Positions 56,901 through 64,000 of a stretch of 64,000 nucleotides of DNA are shown here, piece after piece. Location: contig NZ_CP127385.1 of NCBI RefSeq assembly GCF_030378205.1, positions 496,001 to 560,000 on the forward strand, written 5' to 3'. Position 1 is the first letter of the stretch. Each line of letters opens with the position of its first letter. The notes under the pieces are model-generated. The model had not been told where the DNA came from and searched no databases. It was given only the letters and a program-made list of their open reading frames with translations. Source of the DNA: Bradyrhizobium sp. NP1 (GTDB taxonomy: Bacteria > Pseudomonadota > Alphaproteobacteria > Rhizobiales > Xanthobacteraceae). The position numbers were made by a program, and so were the translations under genes.

Positions 56901-59281
56901 AGCTCAGCCGCCGCAAACACGGCACGCCGATTCCTGTTGTCCTAGACTTCCCGTGGGGCAAGCAGGAGTTCTGGGGTGACTGGCACGTATTCGGCTGGGG
57001 TCTTGGTATGCTGGGCTCCGAACTGCTCCAGTGTGCCTATCTGTCGCTTGCCTATTGGGCCTTCAAGGAGATCGAGAAAGGCCGCTCCACCAGCGACGTG
57101 ATCAAGGAAATCCTCGAAGGCAGCGAGTGCTATGCCACGCTGGGCCTTTGCCTACGCCTTGCCATCGAGACGTTCGAAGTTTCTGAAACGACGCTGCCCA
57201 TCGTCACGTGCCAGCGATTGTGGGAGCATGATATGGCGCGGCTCATTCAAGAGCCGCAGAAGGACGTCGACCTTTTCGGGTTCGGTTTCCTCACGAAATT
57301 GACGGGTGAAAAAGCGAAGGCGAAAGCGTTCCTCGAAAGCCGCGAATACCGCAAACACGATGTGCATGAACTGGCGATGCATTTTGCCATCAGCAGCGAC
57401 ACGAGCCTGCGGGATCGCTTCAAGAAGGCGCTGGCGGCGTTCCCGGAAAACCTACCGTTCGAGCTCGAAGAAGAACGCGAACACCCGAAGGTGGCGCATC
57501 AATTGAAGGAGAAGGCCGAGCTTTGGTCCGGCCTTGGCAATATCGAGAATTATCGGCGCTACGAAATGCAGGGCGATCAAGTTGCCATCGGCTATGAGCC
57601 GCCGAAACCGCTGCCCGAAGCCACGCAACAGAAGGCCGCCAAGGCCTCAGAGTCCTTGGGCCAAACGCATGTACTGAATTGGGCCATGAAATCCTTGAAT
57701 GAAGGCAAGCCTGCCGAGGGCTGGTCGTTAGATAAGGCAGTCGAATACGCCAAGAAGCACGACCGCAACGACCTCTTCGACGAGCGCGCCGATGTTGGGC
57801 CCCACGCGGTCCAAAGCGGCGTCTCCGCTATCGCCGCGTGCGTTATCCGATATGCCGATAAAGATTCGGCGGATCGGCCATGGGCGTGGAATGTGATGGA
57901 CCGCGTTCTGAAGATGCGCGAGCCCGGGGATTATCGGGGGTCGAAGATTCCGTGGCATCCGTCCTTTCATCTTATTTCCGCGCTGTTCCACGACCGCAAG
58001 AGTGGCGCGTCCCGTTCGGAATCGTCAGCCAGCCTCATTGAGCTTGCGAGCCATACGAACGAAGATGTGCAGCTCATGGCTTTCCAAGCCCTCTTTTTGG
58101 ACCCGGACCCGCATGTGAAGTGGGTAGCCGTGCACTTCGCGTTCGACCTCGCGCATTACATCGATCCCATTCAGAACGAGACGACCTTTGAGCGCGATGA
58201 CACGGAAGATCGCGACGCACGCAAGGCCGCTGTGGCGAAGGCGTTGAATGCCCTTGGTGTTGAAGCCGAGACGGGCTTCGAGCCGTTGCCACCGGCATGG
58301 GTGAAGGCACCGAAGCGCAACAGAGGTGAAGGAGATTATTGGACCGACCCCAAGCGCTCGTTTGACGGGCAATATGCCGCCAAGCTCTTCGCGCACTTTC
58401 CGCTTGAAGAGTGGTGCCGGTCAGATGTTTACCGCGCGAAAATCGGACCGCTCCTCGTCGATCTTGCGCGCTGGACGGCCGACCGGCTGATGCCATCGTG
58501 GGACGATAAGAAGCGCCGCGACAAACAAACGAATTTGTTCGAATGGGACCGCGCCTTAGGCACCATGTTCGCGGGCGTCTTACCGTTTTTCGATCTGCAA
58601 TGGATTCGCGAGCACTTTCTTAAACCGTTCTCGCAGGACGACGAAGAGGCGTTGCGCGTGCTTGCAGAGTTCGCGGACAGCACTGTTAGACGGCATGTCC
58701 TGGAGGCCAAAGGCATCCCCGCCAATGCACTGCCCGTCCTCCACGACTGTGTGCAGCGCGTGATCGACGACAGAACGTTTAACCCGAACGGTTACCGTGC
58801 GGGGGAAGTGCACGGCTATGACATGCCGATCCTCATCAAGGCGCTTCTGTTTGTGAACATCGAAGCCGAATGTCCGGGCGCAGCGCGGTTCGTCAACGGC
58901 GATTGGAGTGACATCGCGGTCATCATCCCGCTCGTCACGAAGCTCATGAAAGCGACCGGCTGGTCAACCTTCGTCATGCAAAACTACCTGACCCTGTGCG
59001 AGAAAGCCGGGGCATCATACGCCCTTGATGCGTTTATCGATCAGTCCGGGGCGGCATTGGACTCTATCGAATACGCAAAAGGCAGTTGGGTCGGGACATC
59101 ACTGCCTGCGCGGCTCGCGGCAATCATCCAGTGCCTCGCAGAAGCGAACTACCCCCTCGAAGTTAATCGTGCACGCGGCCTCTTAAGGCTTCTCGACGCG
59201 CTGATCGACCTTGGCGACCGGCGTAGCGCGGCGCTTGAACAAGACGAGGCATTTCGTCGTGTTCAAGGGTCAGTTCGTTGA
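53978..59281 (+). CDS. Giant nuclease/STAND-like NTPase, candidate Avs-type anti-phage protein
   Basis: About 1767 residues. N-terminal segment (about 15-160) resembles a PD-(D/E)xK / Cap4-DUF4297-like nuclease: TGGAGFTYEDTVVAYYLAHLL, MDDVIV (Asp 62/63) and LELQVKRS (Gln 80, Lys 82). A P-loop NTPase follows: Walker A GGLPGCGKS (about 313-321), Walker B PILFIDGIDRI (about 377-387), then LASSRDQGL and the winged-helix-like SFTHDIFFEWVFFRLL (about 573) of STAND/NACHT ATPases. The remaining 1150 or so residues are helical, as in target-sensing C-termini of Avs proteins. The frame is open to an ATG at 53858 inside the tRNA-Arg fragment; the TTG at 53978, preceding TDTLEQKSASTELTGG, is more plausible. 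It stands alone, convergent with the recombinase module. An anti-phage role is inferred from architecture and context. Confidence 0.8.
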   Translation: MTDTLEQKSASTELTGGAGFTYEDTVVAYYLAHLLRNERAAGQSGIVTSVAVQRQGHGHPMDDVIVGLDHAGTNKSLELQVKRSVTISGADQKYKEIVTAAVKTQAAATFIKNSDASGFVVEHVTDSTFRSLSRLIARAKASPDAKDFEHYFAPGGTAGADDKGLREALLPLTGAANLEEEVNFYRNFAALHLAGLEDGGALRLEIVNRLQEIVADNVDGQDILLFDRLCRIAREGAANAAKWTRSSLLAQLKGSVRLKITPNFSDDIKRLNAASLDALNDVSETVDDVHVARDGLQEKVAKQLEKHRVVSIGGLPGCGKSAVLKHFAANAAKWGPILFLKNDRLLGTSWTTFATALGLRHASASDLLAEIGSSGTPILFIDGIDRIRPDQQHIITDLIRAMEADPNLQHWKVLASSRDQGLEAYRNWFPRQFYTANGMGSVSVKGFSEEEAERLAKSKPNLGRLLFSPSQAVEQIARRPFFASVLAKAIAQDAEPKTEADLINAWWLRAGHDAMAETVPQRQRALIDLAEKGVRNLGKEILVRDLKPETVAQLTALEADNIIRLERAGAMVSFTHDIFFEWVFFRLLIELGDTWPSALSAAGEPPLLGRVVGLLAQDALTEPGRWTAGLAQLESSSLRAQWKREWLTAPPFTNTFEKAIDEFTQRVEADDFALCEKLFVWFQAQHTVPSPMIMQGAIKIEGMDSIRLADLLGWPSDGEAWGRLIDWIIARHDRLPPRLFPQALEVLGVWQNALSDIKNKRSKGILATCSSWLVDLEAEIYAEGYARPRSKWDVLGHEAQKSLATGLRNMLLRSARSYPEFAVALFERAANNEHMLRPAFDDLMGFTPVMAEVAPEAVEKVAEAKLVQELPQDEYDRLRREEAEQAKWREEIRAIPEEKRTRHQQMALSSVHFPTSMSDFRLDDVGLDAHNHYFHPSSALHEPFASLLAKSPAVGLRFIKKLTNHATAGWRQVHKLSRRKHGTPIPVVLDFPWGKQEFWGDWHVFGWGLGMLGSELLQCAYLSLAYWAFKEIEKGRSTSDVIKEILEGSECYATLGLCLRLAIETFEVSETTLPIVTCQRLWEHDMARLIQEPQKDVDLFGFGFLTKLTGEKAKAKAFLESREYRKHDVHELAMHFAISSDTSLRDRFKKALAAFPENLPFELEEEREHPKVAHQLKEKAELWSGLGNIENYRRYEMQGDQVAIGYEPPKPLPEATQQKAAKASESLGQTHVLNWAMKSLNEGKPAEGWSLDKAVEYAKKHDRNDLFDERADVGPHAVQSGVSAIAACVIRYADKDSADRPWAWNVMDRVLKMREPGDYRGSKIPWHPSFHLISALFHDRKSGASRSESSASLIELASHTNEDVQLMAFQALFLDPDPHVKWVAVHFAFDLAHYIDPIQNETTFERDDTEDRDARKAAVAKALNALGVEAETGFEPLPPAWVKAPKRNRGEGDYWTDPKRSFDGQYAAKLFAHFPLEEWCRSDVYRAKIGPLLVDLARWTADRLMPSWDDKKRRDKQTNLFEWDRALGTMFAGVLPFFDLQWIREHFLKPFSQDDEEALRVLAEFADSTVRRHVLEAKGIPANALPVLHDCVQRVIDDRTFNPNGYRAGEVHGYDMPILIKALLFVNIEAECPGAARFVNGDWSDIAVIIPLVTKLMKATGWSTFVMQNYLTLCEKAGASYALDAFIDQSGAALDSIEYAKGSWVGTSLPARLAAIIQCLAEANYPLEVNRARGLLRLLDALIDLGDRRSAALEQDEAFRRVQGSVR

Positions 59282-59497
59282 GCCTCATCTAAAATTAGGT
59301 GACAGCGTTCTATTATAATCATAATTTTTGCAGAGAATAACGTCTAGAGTCCGGACAAAGGTAGCTTAAGTCCGCAGCTCTGGATCGTCTGAATGGTGCG
59401 TGTCGCTCGTCTCGCTCGGCCTGTTCAGGTGGGGCGGCGACTTCATGACGACTTCTTGAGTTGGGCGGCATGTTCCATAACATTCGAACCGCGAATC

Positions 59498-59941
59498 TCA
59501 GGTGCGCTTGAGGAAGAGGGCTTCCTGCTTCTGCCATTCGACGGGGAATGGCTTGAGGAGCTTCGCGAGATCTAAGCCATCCGGCAGTCGCCCCAACAGG
59601 ATCGCTTCGCTAATGGTGGGCGACAGCAAAGTCAGGCGCAGGACGCGGCCGAGATAGGCCTCGTTGATTTTTTCTGCTTTTGCGAGATCGCGTACGCTTG
59701 CAAACAATTTTCCTTCGAGCATGCCACGCCAGCGGTGGGCGCGTACGAGCGCCTTAACAACCGTGCTATCGACGCGGGCTGGAGGCGGCGACCAGGGCGC
59801 CGCGTTTGCCGGTGTAACGACCTTCTTCCGACCTCCAGTTCGCCGCATCGAGATCGGTATGCTGATAATCATCGTGCGGCCATCTTGGCTTAGCTTGGGT
59901 CGTTCGACCGCGCCCACCGTAATTGTGATGGGCTTCATCAT
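59498..59941 (-). CDS. Small protein of the recombinase module, unknown function
   Basis: 147 residues. The N-terminal half is basic with a stretch of beta strands; the C-terminal half (LFASVRDLAKAEKINEAYLGRVLRLTLLSPTISEAILLGRLP) looks like a ParB-like HTH, suggesting DNA binding. Its ATG overlaps the recombinase stop (ATGA), so it is coupled to the recombinase and may be an accessory factor. Not identified beyond that. Confidence 0.75.
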   Translation of the reverse strand: MMKPITITVGAVERPKLSQDGRTMIISIPISMRRTGGRKKVVTPANAAPWSPPPARVDSTVVKALVRAHRWRGMLEGKLFASVRDLAKAEKINEAYLGRVLRLTLLSPTISEAILLGRLPDGLDLAKLLKPFPVEWQKQEALFLKRT

Positions 59942-61332
59942 TCGGCGGCCTGCTGAAATTTAGTGGGTGCTAGCAGTTCGCCGTGGAGTGAGGTCAGGCC
60001 CTCTATCTTCAAGGTTATGTCCAGGCGGTCAGGACGCACATCGACGCGTTGCACTAAGAGTTCGACGATACGGGCTTGCTCAGCTGGAAAAAGCTCCTCC
60101 CAGAGTTCTTCGAACTGAGTGAGGGCAGAGCGAACTTCAGCTTCTGATACCTCGCGGCCGAGCTTCTGGGCGGCGCGCCAGGTTTGAACGATCACCTCGG
60201 GGGTCCGTATGAGGTGGCGAACCTGCTCCAGAACGATGCGCTCAATTTCGGCAGCTGGCACCAGCCGTACCGGGCAGTCGGCCCCACCCCCACGCTTCAT
60301 GGCCGTCTGGCTGATGTAGTAGCGATAAAGCCTCCCGCCTTTGCGGGTATGGGTCGGCGACATAGCGGCGCCATCAGGTCCGAAGAGCAGGCCTTTAAGG
60401 GGAGCGGGGATCTGGGCCCTGGCATTGCCCGACCGCTTGCGTGGGCTAACTTTGAGGATGGCATGGACTTGATCCCATAGCGCGTGGTCGGTGATCGCCT
60501 CATGTTCGCCGGGATAAGAGGTGCCCTTGTGGACCGCCTCGCCGATATACACGCGATTGTTCAGGAGCTTGTAGAGGACGCCCTTGTCCAACACGTGGCC
60601 GTAGCGATTGGTTGCGCCGGCAGCGACCAGCTCGCGGGCCAGGAGGGTCGCGGATTTCAGCTGGACGAACCTTCGAAAGATCGACCGTACCCGCTCCGCG
60701 TCTTCTTCGTGGATGATCAGCTTCCGATCGCGGACTTCGTAGCCAAGCGGCGTCCAACCGCCCATCCAGATCCCCTTCTTGCGGGAGGAGGCGACCTTGT
60801 CGCGGATACGTTCCCCGATAAGCTCCCGCTCGAACTGCGCAAAGGTCACCAGGATGTTCAGGGCCATGCGGCCCATGGCGTCCTTGGTATTGAACGACTG
60901 GGTCACTGATACGAAGGTGACGCCTTGCCGCTCGAACAGCTCGACGAGATTGAGGAAGTCGAGCATGGACCGGGAAAGTCGGTCGATCTTGTAAACGACA
61001 ACCACGTCGATCCTGCCGGCCTTGACATCGGCGAGCAGCCTCTTCAAGGCCGGCCGCTCCAGGGTGCCTCCAGAAAAGCCGCCGTCGTCATAGTGGTCGC
61101 CGACCAAGATCCACGCCTCGGCCCTTTGGCTGGCGACATAGGCCTCACAGGACTCCCTCTGCGCATCAAGCGAGTTGAAGTCCATGTCGAGGCCTTCCTC
61201 GCTGGACTTGCGCGTGTACACGGCACAACGCAGTTTCCGGGCGGGCCCGCGCATGTCGTTAGAGGCCGAGTGCCGGACGTCGGGGCGGTCACGGTCGACA
61301 CCGCGGTGATGGCGGGAGCGGGAAGGGCTCAT
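59938..61332 (-). CDS. Large serine recombinase (integrase) of the island
   Basis: 464 residues. The resolvase N-terminal domain has the nucleophilic serine region RCAVYTRKSSEEGLDMDFNSLDAQRE and the conserved DVVVVYKIDRLSRS...FERELIGERIRD; a Recombinase domain (PLGYEVRDRKLIIHEEDAERVRSIFRRFVQLKS) and a zinc-ribbon-like segment (YRYYISQTAMKRGGGADCPVRLVPAAEIE) follow. It should catalyse integration and excision of this element. The ATG at 61332 overlaps the DUF2924 stop (ATGA); the frame opens further upstream at 61380. Confidence 0.93.
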   Translation of the reverse strand: MSPSRSRHHRGVDRDRPDVRHSASNDMRGPARKLRCAVYTRKSSEEGLDMDFNSLDAQRESCEAYVASQRAEAWILVGDHYDDGGFSGGTLERPALKRLLADVKAGRIDVVVVYKIDRLSRSMLDFLNLVELFERQGVTFVSVTQSFNTKDAMGRMALNILVTFAQFERELIGERIRDKVASSRKKGIWMGGWTPLGYEVRDRKLIIHEEDAERVRSIFRRFVQLKSATLLARELVAAGATNRYGHVLDKGVLYKLLNNRVYIGEAVHKGTSYPGEHEAITDHALWDQVHAILKVSPRKRSGNARAQIPAPLKGLLFGPDGAAMSPTHTRKGGRLYRYYISQTAMKRGGGADCPVRLVPAAEIERIVLEQVRHLIRTPEVIVQTWRAAQKLGREVSEAEVRSALTQFEELWEELFPAEQARIVELLVQRVDVRPDRLDITLKIEGLTSLHGELLAPTKFQQAAE

Positions 61333-61775
61333 TTCCCAGCCTGTGAGGTTTTGAGGCCAAAGAACACCCAGCCATTCCATTTGGTCCCAGTGATCTCACG
61401 GGCGACCGAGGACAGCGATTTATACGGACGTCCCAGGTACTCAAAATCGTTGGTTCGCACAGCGACGCAGTGCTCGACGCCTTCCCATTCCCGGATCAGC
61501 TTGGTCCCCGCAACCGGGCGAAGCATTGGGCGCGCCTTGCGTTCGGCCGGGTCCTGGTCGGCATATTGCTTGGCCATTGCCTTGAGCCGATCCAGGGTCT
61601 CCCGGGAAAGCGCGCCATAGGCCAATTCCTGGATGCGGTAGGCGAGTCGGCTTTCCAGGAAGCGGCGGTTGTAGGCGGGGGGCTCCGTGTCAAACAGCTC
61701 GCGCCAGCGGGCCTTCAGAACGGCAGCCGGGGCGCCCCTTAGGGCCACCAATTGGGCCAAAACCGAGTCCTTCAC
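61329..61775 (-). CDS. DUF2924 protein of the recombinase module
   Basis: 148 residues with the DUF2924 pattern: LKARWRELFDTEPPAYNRRFLESRLAYRIQELAYGALSRETLDRLKAMA, then GTKLIREWEGVEHCVAVRTNDFEYLGRPYKSLSSVAREITGTKWNGWVFFGL, a small DNA-binding-like C-terminal fold. Function unknown; it usually sits before a serine recombinase. It starts with GTG at 61775, overlapping the stop of the upstream small gene (GTGA). Confidence 0.88.
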   Translation of the reverse strand: MKDSVLAQLVALRGAPAAVLKARWRELFDTEPPAYNRRFLESRLAYRIQELAYGALSRETLDRLKAMAKQYADQDPAERKARPMLRPVAGTKLIREWEGVEHCVAVRTNDFEYLGRPYKSLSSVAREITGTKWNGWVFFGLKTSQAGK

Positions 61776-61966
61776 GCCCCATCCCCTTTCTCTAGGATGG
61801 GTTCATGACCGCTCCGATCGACCAAACAGTGAAGCAAACTTTCTCCGTCAGATCGGAAACTTTCACTGGACTTCCGGGCCCTCAGGCGCACTAGGGCAAC
61901 CGCCAACAATTCGGCAATTTCCGAAATTCGATCCGCCACCGGCATGCTGCCGGCAGTAACGCTCAT
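61772..61966 (-). CDS. Small protein of the recombinase module, unknown
   Basis: 64 residues: MSVTAGSMPVADRISEIAELLAVALVRLRARKSS and an acidic/basic C-terminus. No recognised domain. Its start overlaps the stop of the excisionase-like gene (ATGA at 61963-61966) and its stop overlaps the DUF2924 start, which supports it as a real coupled gene despite its small size. Confidence 0.6.
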   Translation of the reverse strand: MSVTAGSMPVADRISEIAELLAVALVRLRARKSSESFRSDGESLLHCLVDRSGHEPILEKGDGA

Positions 61967-62175
61967 TGCCGTTCAGCCCCAGCCGGGGATCCGCCGCAAC
62001 CAGTGAGCCAAGTGTCGATTTCGCTCTTGTAATAGTAGATTAGTCTCCGACCGCACCGATGATACGGAGGACCCTCATTTCGCATTCGCCATTTCGCCAA
62101 GGTTGAACGGCTAAGCTGCAAATATTTGGCGGCCTCGCTCGCCCATAGCCTGTCACGTGGATTATCGATCGTCAT
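61963..62175 (-). CDS. Excisionase-like helix-turn-helix protein
   Basis: 70 residues. ASEAAKYLQLSRSTLAKWRMRNEGPPYHRCGRRLIYYYKSEIDTWL is the MerR/AlpA-like HTH of excisionases and phage regulators. It is the first gene of the module (61963 to 59498) whose genes all overlap by four bases. It may control recombination direction or transcription of the module. Confidence 0.8.
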   Translation of the reverse strand: MTIDNPRDRLWASEAAKYLQLSRSTLAKWRMRNEGPPYHRCGRRLIYYYKSEIDTWLTGCGGSPAGAERQ

Positions 62176-62236
62176 GACACACCCTGTCGCCTCTGATTCT
62201 CCGTGGCGACAGTGTGAAGATCTAAGTTCCTCTACA

Positions 62237-62686
62237 TCAGGGTAAAAAAAGGAAGGTATTTGTACCCGGCTTCCGCTCCTGCAGCCCCTGAAGGCCCAGG
62301 CTCTTCAGAAAAGGATCGTCAAACCAAGCCCCTATAGCGTGCGAAGGATCTTTAAGGGCTTTCTCCACTTTCTTATAGCTTCTGCGGACACCATGAGCGG
62401 TAACGTGTGCGTCCCGACCTTTAAGCAAGATAGCGGCGCACTCAAAGGTGTCCTGTTTCAACCATTCATCGCGCTTCTTATGACTCCTCATAAAACCAAC
62501 TGTCACTTTGCGCTTACGACAGGCGTTCAGAGCGGCATCGTCTTGCCTGGCCCGCGAGCGAATTCTTCGCACTTCCATGACTGCGTCCCAACGTTCGGTG
62601 TCTTTTAGGTCTTGATGGAAACGTGCAAGGAAGCTTGCATTCGAACCCCGCCTGCTCGTTTTCTCCCGCTTCAATAACTCGATCAT
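62237..62686 (-). CDS. Protein of unknown function in the island
   Basis: 149 residues, basic and helical (MIELLKREKTSRRGSNASFLARFHQDLKDTERWDAVMEVRRIRSRARQDDAALNACRKRKVTVGF...). Not recognised. The ATG at 62686 overlaps the stop of the gene at 62683-62961 (ATGA); the frame extends to 62713. AT content is higher than in the core genome. Confidence 0.5.
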   Translation of the reverse strand: MIELLKREKTSRRGSNASFLARFHQDLKDTERWDAVMEVRRIRSRARQDDAALNACRKRKVTVGFMRSHKKRDEWLKQDTFECAAILLKGRDAHVTAHGVRRSYKKVEKALKDPSHAIGAWFDDPFLKSLGLQGLQERKPGTNTFLFLP

Positions 62687-62961
62687 GAGTGAGGCTGCCG
62701 CCGCACAAGCCATTCAGGCGGGCAGACTTGATGCGTCGCGCAGTAGTCCATCGCGCGTGCTGTCGCGACTTCTTTGTGCTCGGTCATCCTCCTGAACTTG
62801 TCGAGTTCCCGCAAATCGAATTCCAAAAGCCCCTGATCGGCGTCGCAGCATCGTCTCATCGCTAGCCCCTGTCGAATCATTTGATGAGCCAGGAGTCTAA
62901 GCGCTTTTCGCCAAAAGGTAGCAGCAATGGCAGCTGGAAAACGCTGATCACCAACTTCCAT
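62683..62961 (-). CDS. Small protein of unknown function in the island
   Basis: 92 residues: MEVGDQRFPAAIAATFWRKALRLLAHQMIRQGLAMRRCCDADQGLLEFDLRELDKFRRM, with a C-terminus TARAMDYCATHQVCPPEWLVR. Cysteines and charged residues but no recognised domain. The four-base overlap with the next gene supports translational coupling. A competing frame at 62877-63158 was not annotated. Confidence 0.4.
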   Translation of the reverse strand: MEVGDQRFPAAIAATFWRKALRLLAHQMIRQGLAMRRCCDADQGLLEFDLRELDKFRRMTEHKEVATARAMDYCATHQVCPPEWLVRRQPHS

Positions 62962-63221
62962 TGCGAATTTTCACGTGAAACGTTTCGTTCTGCGTAGTCC
63001 TCAGGGTATTCATTGCTCAAACTCAAACGATCTTTTCTTCGCCTATCGAGCGCAAGACAGATCGAATCAGCTCGCTCTTCCTGACCCGCGAGAAGCGTCT
63101 TGGCCTGGGTGCAACCTCGCTTTTGGAAACAAACTGATTTCTGATCCAAGCAAAGCAATCTTGGTCACAATGTCATGTCTGTATCGCTCATGCGATAATC
63201 CCACCGCAATAAACGAAAGGG

Positions 63222-63962
63222 ATGATCGTGGAAGCGCGGCCGAATGTCGGAGCCGACTATGGACAAAAGCGGAGCGTCTCTCGGAGTGACGTCCTCCAGA
63301 ATGAGCCGCTAGCCGATCGAGTAAGCCGAATGAAGCGTCGATGGCTCAAGCGCGTAATGTTCGACCGCGCTGTCGGTTCATCTGAGAAGTGCTTCGCTTA
63401 TCTCGTAGTTGACCGTCTAAATTGTGTGACGCTGGATTGTTGGCCCAGTCAGAAATTGATCGCGGATCAATTCGGATGGAGCATAAAAACGGTCCATAGG
63501 GTGGCGCTTGCCCTGGAAAGGCGGGGCTATCTGCGCATCATCCGAAATACCAAAGGCTCATATCGATACACGCCCGTGTTTCTGCCAGAGGATCAGGACA
63601 GATCTGTCAGCGCCTTGAGACAAAACTATCCGCCAGTGCCGGACAAGAATGTCGACGAATCCTTCTTAAGTATCCTCAATAATCAATCCTCCCCAAGCGC
63701 CGGCGTATCGGAGTTCGGCAAAGCTTCGAGGAGATTTGCTGCTTCCAGATACGACAACAACCAGCGCGGCCGTTACGAGACAGAACTTGCCAAAAGGCTT
63801 GGCAATGGTGGCTTCGAGATCCTGGAGCGGCTTGCCGATCATGACGATGCGATCGTTGAAAGGCTTTGTCGCGCTCTTGCAGATGCCGAATTGGGCGAGC
63901 GTGAACTTGCAGCCGCTCGTTTGGCCTCGCAGCAGATGCCCAGAAAGCGGAGGGCGAACTGA
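63222..63962 (+). CDS. Helix-turn-helix (winged-helix) protein, possibly replication- or transfer-related
   Basis: 246 residues. The central part DRAVGSSEKCFAYLVVDRLNCVTLDCWPSQKLIADQFGWSIKTVHRVALALERRGYLRIIR is a winged HTH of the GntR/RepA-like type: a WPSQ...LA...G.S..TV.R..  motif found in phage and plasmid replication proteins. The rest is helical and basic. Start ATG at 63222, or GTG at 63228 where AAAGGG lies at better spacing. Divergent from the small genes to its left across 260 bases (62962-63221) that show no further gene. Confidence 0.7.
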   Translation: MIVEARPNVGADYGQKRSVSRSDVLQNEPLADRVSRMKRRWLKRVMFDRAVGSSEKCFAYLVVDRLNCVTLDCWPSQKLIADQFGWSIKTVHRVALALERRGYLRIIRNTKGSYRYTPVFLPEDQDRSVSALRQNYPPVPDKNVDESFLSILNNQSSPSAGVSEFGKASRRFAASRYDNNQRGRYETELAKRLGNGGFEILERLADHDDAIVERLCRALADAELGERELAAARLASQQMPRKRRAN

Positions 63963-64000
63963 TGCATGGTCAAGTTCAACGTGTATGCCATCGTTTGCGT

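Noticed and set aside
59393-59575. Rightward frame of 60 codons between the giant gene and the recombinase module
   Set aside because: Overlaps the coupled small gene at 59498-59941 on the other strand; no ribosome-binding site or domain seen.
62877-63158. Leftward frame of 93 codons
   Set aside because: Overlaps the better-supported gene at 62683-62961, with no coupling and no domain.

Overview
The window looks like the chromosome of a Bradyrhizobium-like alphaproteobacterium. It is GC-rich, and its intergenic palindromes, the style of its ABC, RND and AsmA genes, its form II CO-dehydrogenase-type operon and its EcfG-type (GGAAC-N16/17-CGTT) promoters all fit the Rhizobiales. The genus assignment is inferred from gene content and recall, not from a marker gene.

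Layout. 1-8.3 kb: a ferric-iron-type ABC importer (left end cut off), a class V alanine/serine-glyoxylate aminotransferase, an LssY_C membrane protein, a secreted SNase-like nuclease and a conserved protein of unknown function. 8.4-16.4 kb: a caspase-fold protein without its catalytic dyad, a GIY-YIG ORF lying between two halves of a palindromic repeat, an orphan RND adaptor, a degenerate repeat tract, a dCache/HAMP/GAF/adenylate cyclase and an AsmA protein. 16.5-25.2 kb: a Crp/Fnr regulator, an oxalate/formate-type MFS antiporter, an RND pump with its adaptor, an OmpA-family protein and a second pseudocaspase fused to TPRs. 25.5-31.6 kb: an AHL-lactonase-like hydrolase and a quinate/shikimate-type catabolic cluster (LysR, MFS, shikimate-dehydrogenase-like protein, dehydroshikimate dehydratase). 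31.6-40.2 kb: the homogentisate branch of tyrosine/phenylacetate catabolism. It has a MarR regulator divergent from a flavin monooxygenase, a DUF2783 protein, an MBL protein, hmgA and fahA, followed by a DUF1272 protein and an Lrp-type regulator divergent from hppD. 40.3-45.6 kb: a CaiB-type CoA transferase/racemase and a form II CO-dehydrogenase-like operon, coxS-coxL-coxM. 46-53 kb: a chemoreceptor, then a general-stress block (DUF3175 gene, MFS-otsB, otsA) with EcfG-like promoters, then tRNA-Ser(GGA).

53.8-64 kb is a genomic island that starts at a truncated tRNA-Arg(CCT)-like 3' fragment. Base composition and gene content change here. The island carries one very large gene of about 1767 codons: an N-terminal DxnQxK nuclease-like region, a P-loop NTPase of STAND/NACHT type and a long helical C-terminus. 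This is the architecture of Avs-like anti-phage proteins and is the best candidate here for an undescribed system. A translationally coupled serine-recombinase module follows (excisionase-like HTH, small protein, DUF2924, recombinase, small protein), then small unknown genes and a winged-helix protein. The right boundary of the island lies outside the window.

At least three families of palindromic repeats (GGGGGAGG, TAGGATGGGTTGAGC/TAGGGTGGGC and GTCATCG-CCCGCG types) are scattered between genes, several of them inside operons.
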